A DNA stretch of 64,000 nt from Leuctra nigra (GCA_934045905.1 OW203766.1:16238309-16302308), one strand, 5' to 3'; counted from the first letter of the stretch, positions 48,901-55,628 are shown. Notes: a model not told the origin generated them from the letters alone. Made by a program: numbers and translations.

Positions 48901-51558
48901 TCCCCATGTTATCTTATGGCAGATTTGAAAAATTTGCTACAAATGAAGATTTTATTTAATTGGCCAGATAGATTTTCAAAAAACCTATATAAGAAAGAAT
49001 CTTTGATCTATTTACTTTCATTAAAAAAATATAAACCAATATCATCGTGTGCTAAATAAAAAGTTATAGGCGATTCAATTCAAAATGCGAATCAAGTCAA
49101 AATACTTTTGGCAACACGGGAGTGCTCAAGGTAGTTAGAAGGCACTAAATGCCTACTAAAGATACCTTGACTTTTCATGAAAGTAAACTCTAGGTGTAAG
49201 CTCAGCAACCTCAGCCATCATGATTCCACACAAATCAAAATTTTCAAAGTACGATGTTGCCATATTGTACCGTATTGTTAAAATTATAGAAAAATCCGGA
49301 AAAATCTTCAATATCCAATTCAAAACTAACTTCTTTGGGGTAGTAATACTGCTCTAAATAATAAGATAACGTATAAATACCATTTAAATGTTGTCTATTT
49401 CAACTACCCAGTATATTATACAAGTAAATTATGTGCTAAAAGAATTTATAAACGTGATTTTTTTACACTTCATAAATTAGTGAAAGCTCTCCAATACTTC
49501 AGAAAATCGATCGATCCAGCCACCTTAATGAAACCGGAAATGACGTCATGAAATTTGAAATACATCGATTGGCATTTCGGCAACAAAGATTGATCCGATT
49601 ATTTTGATATTTTTGTAACGTATGTACTTTTGATATCTCATTTGACTTATTATAAAACCAAACAGAAGCCGCCATTTTGAAACCGGAAGTGACATCATAT
49701 CTCAATAACGGCTAAATAGGTATGAACGAAACCAGCGCTTAACAATTGTGACGGTCAACTTTATGTATTATCATCAATAATATTTGCAGTTTCCCATACC
49801 GAAACCGGAAATGACGTCATACATTTTAAAAATCTCACAAATTTACATTTTGATACAATAAATATACTATTTGAGACAGCTTATAATAAAATGTAATCAT
49901 GTTTAAATTATAATTCAAGGGGTCAGTGATTTCAGCAGCCATTTTGAAACCGGAAGTAACGTCATATCTTGAAAATTGGTTGACTGATTGGTATGAAACT
50001 ACCGCCAAACGATTCGGAAGGTCATCTCTATGGAATAGGAACAGTCAAACTAGAATTTTCCTATTTATGAGACCGGAAATGACGTCATTCAAATTTAAAA
50101 AAATATTATAATCCCCTCCTATATAATAAATACATATTCAGAAAGCTTAAAATGATACACATCATTTATAGATATACATTCTATGTGGCAGTGCAGTAAG
50201 TTCAGCAGCCATTTTGAAAACTGAAGTGTTGCCATATCTCGGAACTCGGTTGACTGATAGGAATGAAACCTTTGCTATTCTTCATGAAAGATCATTTAAA
50301 GCAAATATATAGTACCATACGCAGAATTTCATTAGTTAATCAAATTGTCAATGGCGACTTTTTTTAAAGGATTTAGTAATTGTTCAATCGATATGACGTC
50401 ACAAGTTCTATGAATAAACTAAAAAAAGGAGTGATATCCCCATAAAAAACACTCCGTGTAAAAAAAACAGCCAAGTCTCTTCAACAAAAAAAATATGAAA
50501 TCTAAAAAATTCTGCACTGAAAAGTAGTGATATCAAAAAATGGGCCAAGTCAAAACTTTATTTGAAAATCAAAAAATACTTGGCGCATCGTTTTTTTAGG
50601 GCATTATAGGTATACTATATGTATTATGTATATTTGATGTATATTTTCTATCTGGTCTATACTTCTAAACTATCTATACACGATGCGCCAAGTATTTTTT
50701 GATTTTCAAATAAAGTTTTGACTTGGCCCATTTTTTGATATCACTACTTTTCAGTGCAGAATTTTTTAGATTTCATATTTTTTTTTAGTTGAAGAGACTA
50801 GGCTGTTTTTTTTACACGGAGTGTTTTTTATGGTTATTAATACAATACACCAATGCAGGAAACCACAACATTTTGTTCTTAGAAATAGATAAGAAGTTTA
50901 GGGACCACACAAGTTTGGTACATTTATGTACCAATATGTGGTACCAATATATCCCATTATGGATTGCATCATGTACTTCAATCAACACGTCAAATTATAA
51001 TAGGTATTATTTGTATGCGTTGTATTTGTATTTATTATCATTCCGTGGATATGTATGTACATTGTACACTCGGCCAAACAAAACTTGAACGTTGACCAAA
51101 TTTGAATGACTGCTGGTCATGTCCCATAACCAATCAAAGCTTGTTATTATCATTGAAATGTGAGGTCACCTACTAGAGTGAGACAATGAGATTGCTTAGA
51201 CTGACTTCTGATGGTGCGATCTTACATTGAACGTTCAAGTTTTGTTTGGCCAAGTGTACATAGTACAGATGGGTATTGTCAAATGTTAAATAATAAGAGG
51301 AATGTACAGGTTATAGTAGCATCTATGATAGTAGGTAAGGTAGTTACAAAGATTATTTACAATGACAAGTTAAAGCAAAGATCATGATAATTAATTCATT
51401 TAAATTGTCATGTTATTTTGAAATGGATCTAAGTTTGTACACGCGAGTATCTGCTCTGATCCTATGATCCTATTAGGATGTAGGATAATCTCACCTTGTT
51501 GGAGTCCAGAGGGTTGTCACTGAGATGCACTACTGGACCAGGATGTGTCTTCCTCGAT
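18706..51558 (-). CDS. tomosyn: Tomosyn (STXBP5-like), 5' end outside window
   Basis: Cytosolic/presynaptic syntaxin-binding protein that competes with synaptobrevin through a C-terminal R-SNARE and restrains vesicle release. Visible exons: 51495-51558, 46898-47105, 46375-46450, 45819-45973, 44966-45257, 43814-44060, 43240-43365, 42719-42873, 42110-42293, 41192-41831, 34908-35024, 31141-31263, 30117-30239, 25895-26089, 24092-24200, 23376-23459, 20515-20610, 19961-20079, 18706-18968. All have GT/AG borders and phases match throughout, giving 1124 residues. WD40-type propeller repeats (KTHPGPVVHLSD, HHEGKQF, NPYPMDLHESPVTCC, LCIAG) are followed by a charged linker, more propeller, a GFF-like tail (ESFFKSVFGGG) and the SNARE motif. 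The first part of the N-terminal propeller is missing because the gene runs past 64000. Confidence 0.94.
19961..20079 (-). CDS. tomosyn: Tomosyn exon S, GFF-like tail
   Basis: Encodes LTEMVGELFLAHDMPEPPKE and SFFKSVFGGGTRTLDREEL just ahead of the SNARE. Phase 2 in, phase 1 out; donor GTGAGT. Confidence 0.93.
20515..20610 (-). CDS. tomosyn: Tomosyn exon R
   Basis: Encodes IARTFCFSNRGHGLYLCSPT and EVQKFTTSAEF, strongly conserved. Phase 2 both ends; donor GTGAGT. Confidence 0.93.
23376..23459 (-). CDS. tomosyn: Tomosyn exon Q, phase-neutral (possible cassette)
   Basis: 84 nt, phase 2 at both ends, so it can be included or skipped without shifting frame: exon P joins R directly as LR-IARTF, or with Q as ...NEDTDQ-IARTF. 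It encodes FQTSKQGIVDPMLSIWGQQM and FVNEDTDQ. A second AG seven bases downstream would break the frame, so the upstream CAG must be used. Donor GTAAGT. Confidence 0.72.
24092..24200 (-). CDS. tomosyn: Tomosyn exon P
   Basis: Encodes SVCLVCYISSGHITAYTLPS and LRPLINTDFLPLADLR. Phase 1 in, phase 2 out; donor GTGCGT. Confidence 0.93.
24643..25587. repeat. Large inverted repeat around a THAP relic
   Basis: About 245 bp at 24643-24887 is reverse-complemented with modest divergence at 25337-25587. Between them lies a THAP-like first exon. A decayed transposon or an inverted duplication of a THAP-element promoter are both possible. Within the tomosyn intron between exons O and P. Confidence 0.7.
25054..25165 (+). 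pseudogene. THAP zinc-finger first exon, frameshifted
   Basis: ATG followed by GYCCVPECQNSN gives the opening C-x4-C of a THAP finger. One frame later DEKTRKRWLEVIR, the typical next block, appears ahead of a GTAATT donor. A one-base frameshift near 25115 separates the two. THAP exons of this form occur in P-element-like transposases and host THAP genes; the distal Cys/His pair would be in a missing next exon. Surrounded by inverted repeats, so a transposon origin is favoured. Confidence 0.6.
25588..25716 (+). mobile_element. 3' tail of a non-LTR retrotransposon
   Basis: Codons reading MRKRELLEDQWIYREAWQLG and C, K, then a stop, followed by a 20-base poly(A) at 25697-25716. Resembles the extreme C terminus of RTE-like ORFs. 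5' truncated at the inverted repeat edge. Confidence 0.5.
25895..26089 (-). CDS. tomosyn: Tomosyn exon O
   Basis: Encodes TPTKSNSPTLSGGSNADQFS, VVLASEKQARVVALPSHNC and DTDFVVKVEVISFK. Phase 1 both ends; donor GTATTC. Confidence 0.93.
26367..26655. repeat. hAT-like fragment related to 59767-59840
   Basis: CAGTGGTTAATTTGTA and AAACAATGGG blocks recur near 59767 and 59838. The GC-rich GGGGGAGGGTCCCCC stretch also recurs as a variant in the element at 27568-28096. Boundaries unclear. Confidence 0.4.
26660..30078. mobile_element. 3.4-kb terminal-inverted-repeat element
   Basis: A perfect 24-bp inverted repeat GTATTAACTCGTGTATAAGA (26660-26683, 30055-30078) bounds 3.4 kb. A second shared motif TGCGTCTTATACACGCAT lies inside each end (26719-26736, 29981-29998). 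No target duplication or transposase was recognised. The 147-codon frame at 29432-29875 matches nothing I know. A hAT element is nested inside. The right end sits in the tomosyn intron close to exon N. Confidence 0.7.
27568..28096. mobile_element. hAT-type MITE, 529 bp, nested
   Basis: Starts CAGCGGTCGCCAACC, ends with its reverse complement, and is flanked by the perfect 8-bp duplication GTCTAAAT (27560-27567, 28097-28104). The CAG...CTG ends are classic hAT. No transposase. Younger than the 3.4-kb element it interrupts. Confidence 0.9.
30117..30239 (-). CDS. tomosyn: Tomosyn exon N
   Basis: Encodes TIFRLKGSILTMSFLDCNGA and YEPWRDESKEAKDRI. Phase 1 both ends; donor GTAAGT. A transposon terminus lies only about 38 bp beyond the donor. 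Confidence 0.93.
31077..31100 (+). repeat. (ATACA)n tail of a LINE-like 3' end
   Basis: GATGATAATAAAATACAATA and three further ATACA units look like a non-LTR 3' UTR with polyadenylation signal and pentanucleotide tail. It ends about 40 bp from the exon M donor. Confidence 0.5.
31141..31263 (-). CDS. tomosyn: Tomosyn exon M
   Basis: Encodes DPSLFPTLWVGTSLGSVLTI, NVPPSGE and SQPVIASPCG. Phase 1 both ends; donor GTGAGG. Confidence 0.93.
31750..34080 (+). mobile_element. Non-LTR retrotransposon, truncated in the endonuclease domain
   Basis: The element begins abruptly after a (TTA)n tract at about 31733-31750. It retains the last endonuclease motif (GSDHRLL at about 31776-31796), the whole reverse transcriptase and the C-terminal tail; a short 3' UTR follows the stop. 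Sits antisense to tomosyn between exons M and L. The strand is strikingly purine-rich. Confidence 0.85.
31789..34026 (+). CDS. Reverse transcriptase ORF, 745 codons open
   Basis: Non-LTR reverse transcriptase for target-primed reverse transcription. Motifs in order: KMKNGKAPGMDEV, NYRGVTLM, YGFRRGRSTIDLIFAVRQIM, FLDLVKAYDRMPR (motif A), LKQGSVLSPTLFTVVMDEML, YADDVLVWAE (catalytic YADD), and a tail with LRWYGHMKRM and GRPRTKW. No internal stop or frameshift. The true protein started upstream of the truncation, so the annotated start is simply the first usable codon. Probably RTE- or Jockey-related; clade not fixed. Without its endonuclease it is unlikely to move by itself. Confidence 0.9.
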   Translation: MLVAKVEIERQKRTVTEVKAPRIKVWKLQQKEVREEFRREIAERAPEGALGGVDEEWCAFKAALVDIAEKTCGRAGGKKRRKETPWWNERVREAVRRKKEAWRRKEESHTEENIRDYGESKRIVKMIVEEEKKISMQEFANRLETDFDGNKRLLYSLIKAKRHTGETQTIMKKEDGGFTNRPEEIKTMWKEYFKELLQGEAVQRKDRETNRRMAEESEGVAGEIPGQMEVKEMLKKMKNGKAPGMDEVSVEMLKASGQKGIEWLCRVIQAAWTQCDVPEDWGKGILIPIFKKGDRKRCCNYRGVTLMCQTAKLYEKIIERRVAESIESKLREEQYGFRRGRSTIDLIFAVRQIMEDRWEKGNGMRMIFLDLVKAYDRMPREEVWRCLEKKGVDSGVIQRIQSMYKKNSSCVQTGVGKTDWFEVREGLKQGSVLSPTLFTVVMDEMLREVEPEDQEDTRTLIYADDVLVWAETEEELQEKLNRWEEVTAKYGLEISREKSETMVMERQQKTRCRMQMRGEELTEKDEFKYLGSVLAKDGKVDREIERRVRAAEVFYQSVRKLLWNEDVPQRCKILLYKTYFVPILIYAAVTWPMGGKEEMKMQAAEMKFLRSVAGVTKMDKVRSAKIRKDLEVESLRFKLGKERLRWYGHMKRMGKERIPCREAERAAMGGRRKAGRPRTKWINGIEAAAEERGECWGVITTEKWWEDRERWRELVEREEAEELEEEIEEVWSVGLGKSALRTQVP
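34243..34688. mobile_element. hAT-type MITE, 446 bp
   Basis: Starts TAGAGGTCGG and ends in the near reverse complement TGACCTCTA. Flanked by the perfect 8-bp duplication CATGAAAC (34235-34242, 34689-34696). Several ACCCGGGTA / GAGTACCC palindromic blocks lie inside each end. Confidence 0.88.
34908..35024 (-). CDS. tomosyn: Tomosyn exon L, phospho-site-rich segment
   Basis: Encodes KLDSSFSRSRSSSMSSLENI through CLVFADSYTKKS. The SFSRSRSSS core is conserved in tomosyns. Phase 1 both ends; acceptor ATCAG, donor GTAATT. Too short and intron-flanked for an ORF scan. Confidence 0.92.
35025..37140. other. Tomosyn intron, no feature recognised
   Basis: AT-rich intron with no exon, repeat boundary or conserved block that I can support. 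A 7-bp perfect stem (GGTTGAG/CTCAACC) near 36915-36940 is the only local structure. Confidence 0.4.
37453..37522 (-). CDS. tomosyn: Possible alternative tomosyn exon J'
   Basis: 70 nt between an AG acceptor and an AAG|GTACTC donor, phase 0 in and phase 1 out, exactly the same phases as exon J. It encodes a glycine run from a (GCC)n tract, then PRSRPPEPVRRSKSQ, which would join the SFSRSRSSS segment. It cannot follow J in frame, so if real it replaces J. The acceptor's pyrimidine tract is poor. Drosophila tomosyn has mutually exclusive exons in this region, from memory. Could instead be a chance open stretch. Confidence 0.3.
38352..38930. mobile_element. hAT-type MITE, 579 bp
   Basis: CAGTCTTGGGTA...TACCCAAGTCTG ends with the perfect 8-bp duplication CTAAATAT (38344-38351, 38931-38938). 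The interior is dense in GTAACG/AGTAAT motifs. Non-coding. Confidence 0.9.
39457..39900. mobile_element. Giant foldback MITE flanked by TTAA
   Basis: Arms of about 215 bp (39457-39671) and 204 bp (39697-39900) are near-perfect reverse complements around a 25-nt loop. The outside is TTAA on both sides (39453-39456, 39901-39904), suggesting a piggyBac-type target. No coding capacity; the RNA would fold into a long hairpin. Confidence 0.88.
40100..41060. other. Tomosyn intron upstream of 41192, nothing recognised
   Basis: AT-rich, no repeat boundary and no exon with acceptable splice sites. Confidence 0.35.
41192..41831 (-). CDS. tomosyn: Tomosyn large linker exon J
   Basis: 640 nt, the longest exon, encoding a Ser/Pro/acidic then Lys/Arg-rich, probably disordered linker (PDSDPPGYYSD, WKGFNLKKQFSRVDQRLKN, GFNIMKRF). 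A strong pyrimidine tract precedes the TAG acceptor. I end it at a consensus GTAAGT, giving phase 1 as the next exon requires; the frame stays open beyond it by chance. The start is inferred from phase and acceptor only. Confidence 0.82.
42110..42293 (-). CDS. tomosyn: Tomosyn exon I
   Basis: Encodes MAYGNEVGIVVIDIVQKCVV, LYGSADPYQRVPRSPKR and DDRCRSPSNDQ. Phase 2 in, phase 0 out; donor GTACTC. Confidence 0.92.
42719..42873 (-). CDS. tomosyn: Tomosyn exon H
   Basis: Encodes CPLKVRTGPQKKPPGFQATL and GQITALTINSSLGL. Phase 0 in, phase 2 out; donor GTAAGC. Confidence 0.9.
43240..43365 (-). CDS. tomosyn: Tomosyn exon G
   Basis: 126 nt, phase 0 at both ends, encoding ALEIPIVYEMTEEGEISPDY and a Glu/Pro-rich stretch to GDSKK. 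Less conserved linker; assigned by frame, splice sites and position. Confidence 0.84.
43814..44060 (-). CDS. tomosyn: Tomosyn exon F
   Basis: Encodes HADGSLKFWDASAGTLQVLY, KVFEKPK and CPESRKLCIAGASSHVVLFK. Phase 2 in, phase 0 out. Confidence 0.93.
44163..44460. repeat. Inverted repeat, about 78-bp arms
   Basis: 44163-44240 (ATCTTGATTGGGATATTTCA...) pairs with 44383-44460. The right arm includes CTGAAGAAGGTCC and GGACCGAAAC, a phrase common in retroelement termini. In the tomosyn intron between exons E and F. Confidence 0.65.
44966..45257 (-). CDS. tomosyn: Tomosyn exon E
   Basis: Encodes DPYAICVLLHNDLVVIDLLT, FENPYPMDLHESPVTCC and DLIPAFYSVG, diagnostic of the tomosyn/Lgl propeller. Phase 1 in, phase 2 out; donor GTTAGT, a weaker site. 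Confidence 0.93.
45819..45973 (-). CDS. tomosyn: Tomosyn exon D
   Basis: Encodes EAYVIFSGGLTYDKAGRSPS through VDFITLCDSPWVS. Phase 2 in, phase 1 out; donor GTACGT. Confidence 0.92.
46375..46450 (-). CDS. tomosyn: Tomosyn exon C
   Basis: 76 nt encoding KTNKEGKVDPCKPIQKVEWK and TSRAG, the conserved PCKPI segment. Phase 1 in, phase 2 out; donor GTAAGT-like. Confidence 0.88.
46898..47105 (-). CDS. tomosyn: Tomosyn exon B, propeller blade
   Basis: Encodes LLIAYKSGQIVLWDLKTKTA through SWHHEGKQFMCSHSDGSLTT. Phase 0 in, phase 1 out; donor GTATGC. Confidence 0.92.
47477..48477 (+). mobile_element. Helitron-like element copy 1 (TTGAGCGAGCG...CTAG)
   Basis: Begins TTGAGCGAGCGTAGCGAGCG and ends CTCATCAACGCGTTACACTG then AGCGTTTTCCTAG before T. 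Non-coding, with repeated phrases ATTGGTTCAAATTTAAA and GATCTGAAATTTTG. The asymmetric ends, 3' CTAG|T and lack of target duplication fit a non-autonomous Helitron; no Rep/helicase is present. Confidence 0.6.
48640..50435. repeat. Dimeric tandem repeat with CCGGAAGTGACGTCAT motif
   Basis: Period about 268 bp. Motif positions: 48640, 49534, 49683, 49805, 49950 and 50073, alternating CCGGAAGTGACGTCAT-like and CCGGAAATGACGTCAT-like, spaced about 122 and 146 bp. A decayed seventh lies near 50219. Removing the 771-bp insertion (element plus one TTAA) restores the spacing of the first unit. Confidence 0.8.
48758..49524. mobile_element. TTAA-flanked TIR element, 767 bp
   Basis: GGTGGCTGGGTCGATCGA at the left end is reverse-complemented at the right with one mismatch. 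TTAA at 48754-48757 and 49525-49528. It splits the dimeric repeat exactly, which confirms both borders. Non-coding; piggyBac-like by target. Confidence 0.88.
50439..50833. repeat. Foldback element, about 152-bp arms
   Basis: Arms 50439-50590 and 50681-50833 are almost perfect reverse complements with a 90-nt AT-rich loop. Ends CCATAAAAAACACTCC...GGAGTGTTTTTTATGG. No clear target duplication. Confidence 0.85.
51067..51256. mobile_element. Tc1/mariner-type MITE, 190 bp, intact
   Basis: 29-bp terminal repeats CACTCGGCCAAACAAAACTT / AAGTTTTGTTTGGCCAAGTG with one mismatch, flanked by TA (51065-51066, 51257-51258). Relatives at 5410-5552 and 8771-8920. Confidence 0.85.
51495..51558 (-). CDS. tomosyn: Tomosyn exon A (most 5' visible)
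   Basis: Encodes SRKTHPGPVVHLSDNPLDSN and K; acceptor TGCAG, donor GTGAGA. It enters in phase 2, so an upstream exon must exist outside the region where I could recognise one. Confidence 0.87.
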
Positions 51559-51658
51559 CTGCAACAATCAAACAGTCCAGTCTTTATCTCAATCAGAATG
51601 AACCTTTCCTTTTGGTCTTCATATACATTAGCCACATTAGCAGATACATACATACAAT

Positions 51659-52980
51659 TTAATTACTGAATTTACGCCTCATGTATTTTGGTGGCAGTGT
51701 TAAATATGAAATGTCTCAGGAGCTAGAAAATGACACGATTGAAACCTTGAAACCAGCATATTTGTGATAACTATTTAAAAACTTGAGAAGGAAAGTTATC
51801 AACTTTTAACTTTTAACGAGTCATATTATTATAAAATGGCATTCAGACGCTGGTAACAAGTTTCCCATCAGCACGGGACTCTGAAAAACCACCTCTGAAT
51901 GTCACTGCACATCGTTTCAAAACTTGATTCTCAAGAATATGCAGAAAAACTCGGATTCTGTGTTAGGCCGAGAAAGATGACATTTCGTTTTTCAATGATA
52001 TTATGCACCTAAGGACACTGTAATTTACATTTTAAAAGGTATTTGAGAGTACAACAGACTACCAAAGGATATTAATACTTAAATCGGTCATTTAAACTCA
52101 TTAAAACTCATTTAAAGACTGTATTGAGTTCGATTTCTATGTGACATAATTTCGCGTTTTCGCATTTTCATTTTCGCATTTTCACATCAATTTCGCGCCA
52201 AAATTGAATTAAAAATTTAATTATGCCTTGGTCTGTTTGAAATCAAACAAGATATTCAACACTGCAGTTTGCTTCACGATTTGAGATAATATGTTCTTAC
52301 GTATTTAAATAACATTTTTACCGCAGAAAAAAGTAAAAGAACGATTTCATGCGGCTAGCCTATCAAGGTCTCCACATCATTCACGTATCAAACAGGATTA
52401 CGTATCCGCGCCAGAATCCTCTGCCAGCATCACGTCGTGGACCAATCACGCCGCCAATATGTTAAACACGTCCATCAATCACTTCTCAAGATCGCCCATC
52501 AGTCAAACCCCGTCTGGAGTTCTGGAATACTTGATATGCTCCCCAGGGACCGGGAGAGCAGATCTGTTCCACGCAAAACAGCGTCCAGACAATTCAATAG
52601 ACTGTGAAGATGCAGCAATCTGGACCTTGAGGCTAGAGACGATATTTCATCTCGCACAGATCAGCATCCCAAAGTATCTCGCCGCAGAGGGCGAACATAT
52701 TGTTCCTTGCTTGTCAGGATCAGATAGTTTTCTGAGAATCCACTTTCTGAAATAACTTTTAATCATCTAACGCAAACTTGAATAACAGTAAGCATGGCCA
52801 AAGGCAAAAGCATGTAGGTCGTTTGATAATAGGGCACGTACCAAGCTACGATATCTCAGAATCCGCTTAATTCGATGTGCACCAAATTAGATAATACCAA
52901 AAATAATGCCTACAGTAGGAAAAGCGGGTAAGGCCATGGAATTTTAATCTTTTCATGCGTGACTTTCAAAAAATTTGATA
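51659..52980. other. Tomosyn 5' intron, no gene recognised
   Basis: A 98-codon plus-strand frame at 52459-52755 has no recognisable motif and poor support. Otherwise AT-rich. Confidence 0.35.
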
Positions 52981-53062
52981 ATAAATTTTTTTTTTTTTTT
53001 ATTATAACGTCAGGCCCGGCCAGCCGGTTTCAATAATTAGTTTAATAGGCTCTTGCATTTGT

Positions 53063-53088
53063 GTGGGTAGGTTTTCCTACCTACCCAC
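53063..53088. repeat. Hairpin before a LINE-like AATAAA tail
   Basis: GTGGGTAGGT pairs perfectly with ACCTACCCAC over a 6-nt loop, followed by GGATAATAAAGATTATTATT. Together they look like the 3' end of a non-LTR element; no coding part is visible. Confidence 0.45.
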
Positions 53089-53976
53089 TGTATTTTGGAA
53101 AAGGATAATAAAGATTATTATTAAATAACCATGAATTATTCCAAAATTGAACCAGAATGGTGATTAATGAGTCAAAGTTAAAAAATTGTTTGGATAACAA
53201 TCCGAAAGGTCATTTGCTGTTAAATCTGCAAAATTAAGATACAAAATGCAATAAATGACAACGACAAGTTATTCAAACAGAGGAGAAAAGAGGATGAAAA
53301 CATTATTGGTCACTTCTGGTCCATCATGCAAATGGTGGTAAAATATTCGTATCATCTTTCAAATGCCCACAATATTTATCTCCCCAATCATACTGAACCC
53401 AATCATAACTGAAAATAGCTACAATTGCTTTTTGTTTCAAACGGTTATCGAATAACAATGATTTTCATACGTTCATGTTACGGTAATACATTTTTAATCA
53501 CTTTATTGACTACCATTCACTGATTGGTTTGTAACAAATACACATGGGACTCATAAGTTACAACAGGTGGTTCAACATCGGAATATCACAGCAGTGTTAC
53601 CAACACATATTCCACACATCACTGTTAGGTTGTCAGTTATAAATCAAATCCCGACAGAATGTTGTTTCCTTCCCTCACAACGTCAAAAAACGAAACTCTC
53701 GACAAAACGCAAGAGTATTCAGAATGTTAATGTATATTTTCTACAATAGCATGTCACTTAGTAGCTCGTCTCGTAAGAAGCTGGTTGAAATATGCAGAGT
53801 ATGCGACATCAAAGCACTTGTTTCGCCCAGCAGTAACGAGCAGCTTGAAGCATCGCATCATCATCGGCCTCCTTGATGTCAAGGCGGGTGATTAGAGACG
53901 CACTCCAGTACGCCGTGACACACTCTCGAGATCGCGACACTCGCATCAAGGCTGTGAGTGCTGTTGTGGCAAGCTA

Positions 53977-54088
53977 ATGGCGTTTTCGACTGGCCCCACT
54001 GGGTTGCACTGAAATGACGTCACCATACAAAATTCGATACAAATTTCAAACCGAGTGCAAACCTAGTGCGGTCAGTCGAAAACGCCAT
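53977..54088. mobile_element. 112-bp MITE with AAGCTA duplication
   Basis: ATGGCGTTTTCGACTGG... terminal repeats of about 33 bp (few mismatches) flanked by AAGCTA at 53971-53976 and 54089-54094. Confidence 0.85.
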
Positions 54089-54094
54089 AAGCTA

Positions 54095-54600
54095 TAGAGG
54101 GCGTTGTCACATAGAGAAGACGCTTTGAGCTTTGATAGAGTTGTCACATCGATGAAGCTTTGAGCTTTGGTAGCGTTGTCACATGGAGAAGGCTGCGACC
54201 TTGATACATGCTATATGAGTGTGATAACGTTGTCACACCAATGAAGCTTTGAACTTTGATAGCGTTGTCACAATTTTTTTTTGTAAGCTTTGATAGTGCT
54301 ATCACATCGAGAAGGCTGTGGACTTTGATAGCGCTATCACTCGAGAAGGCTGTGAACTTGCATAGCGAATTGTCACATCGAGAAGGCTGTGGACTTTGAT
54401 AGCGCTATCACTCGAGAAGGCTGTGAACTTGCATAGCGAATTGTCAGATCGAGAAGGCTGTGAACTTTGATAGCGCTATCACATCGAGAATGGTTGTGAG
54501 CTTTGGTAGCGTTGTCACGAAGAGAATGATGTGAGCTTTGATAGCGTTGTCACGACGAGAATGACGTGAGCTTTGATAGCGTTGTCACAATGAGGGTAAG
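54095..54600. repeat. Minisatellite, about 37-bp unit, 14 units
   Basis: Units share GAGAAGGCTGTGAACTTTGA and TAGCG(TT/CT)(G/A)TCAC. Some contain the perfect palindrome TGATAGCGCTATCA. A two-unit block of about 73 bp is itself duplicated at 54297-54446. Confidence 0.85.
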
Positions 54601-55056
54601 AGAGAGTCCAGGCGGATGCATACTACACAATAAGGCTTTGGGGAAAAGGAATTCACGAAACGAAACATTTCTCTAGGTATTGTAAAAGAGTTCCTGACGA
54701 CTGGAAGAAGATGGATGTGAAAAGTTTTCAAAGAAGATCAAGAGAAAACGATGTTCAATATGAACGGATTCTTACAGCTCATAGAAGTCCTACTTCACTG
54801 CTGTACTGCTTGACATGAGTATAGCAGAAGACTCGAAACACTTAGCAGAAGCAAAACTGTGTACCGAAAATCTGCGATATGCAGTGGTCATTTGAATGAA
54901 AATTGAAAATTCCTTTTATTTTTCTAGGAAAATTCATAAACGTGGCCGGTAGTCGTACCGTCAGAGTGAAGCAGCACTTTGCTCGATCTCTAATCCTGCC
55001 CGCTAAAGCTTGATGCTAACTGCACCCCCACGACTGCAGCTGCACGGCTACTGATA

Positions 55057-55084
55057 CCCCCCCCCCCCCCCCCCCCCCCCCCCC
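55057..55084. repeat. Homopolymer C28
   Basis: Uninterrupted run of about 28 C; G-quadruplex/i-motif potential. The length may be an assembly artefact. Confidence 0.8.
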
Positions 55085-55251
55085 GCTGACCTGTGACCCA
55101 GGCGACGGAAGGTGTGAGAGCTAATAGCGCCAGAAGAACCCGGCGATTATCGCAATCCGACGCCAAGAGCAATTACCATTGTTACATGCAAGGCAGGGGG
55201 AGGGGGGGAGGTTAATTGTTAACTCTGATTGGATCACTGTTCAAGTCGCGT

Positions 55252-55269
55252 GGGGGGGGGGGGGGGGGG
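55252..55269. repeat. Homopolymer G18
   Basis: Run of about 18 G followed by further G-rich tracts to 55281, about 170 bp from the C28 run and able to pair with it. Confidence 0.8.
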
Positions 55270-55628
55270 AGGGAAGGGGGGACAGTTTCACAGTTGGAGA
55301 TTCAGATGAGGAAACAGCTGGGGATGTGAAATTAAGAATTCACTTTCGAGGAGAAAGTGCACAGAGTCTTTCATGTCATACTTCATGGTCCCTGAGATCT
55401 CCTTTCAGCAACATTTGTCTCTTTGGATCAATTTCTCCATTTAGACGGAGTGGAAGTGAAGCTGGGTCCTCATAGACCGTTTTTGCGTTTTGCGTTTCCG
55501 TTTTATCCATAAACCAATCAGAGTCTTCGTTTTTAAGCCGGTTTCACATAGAGAGCGTTTTGCGTTTCGCGTCTTTCTTATTGACCAATAACAAGTCCAG
55601 AAATCGATCACGGCAGACTTGTGATTGG

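Noticed and set aside
52459..52755. 98-codon plus-strand gene
   Set aside because: No recognisable motif, no flanking splice or promoter signal; length is compatible with chance.
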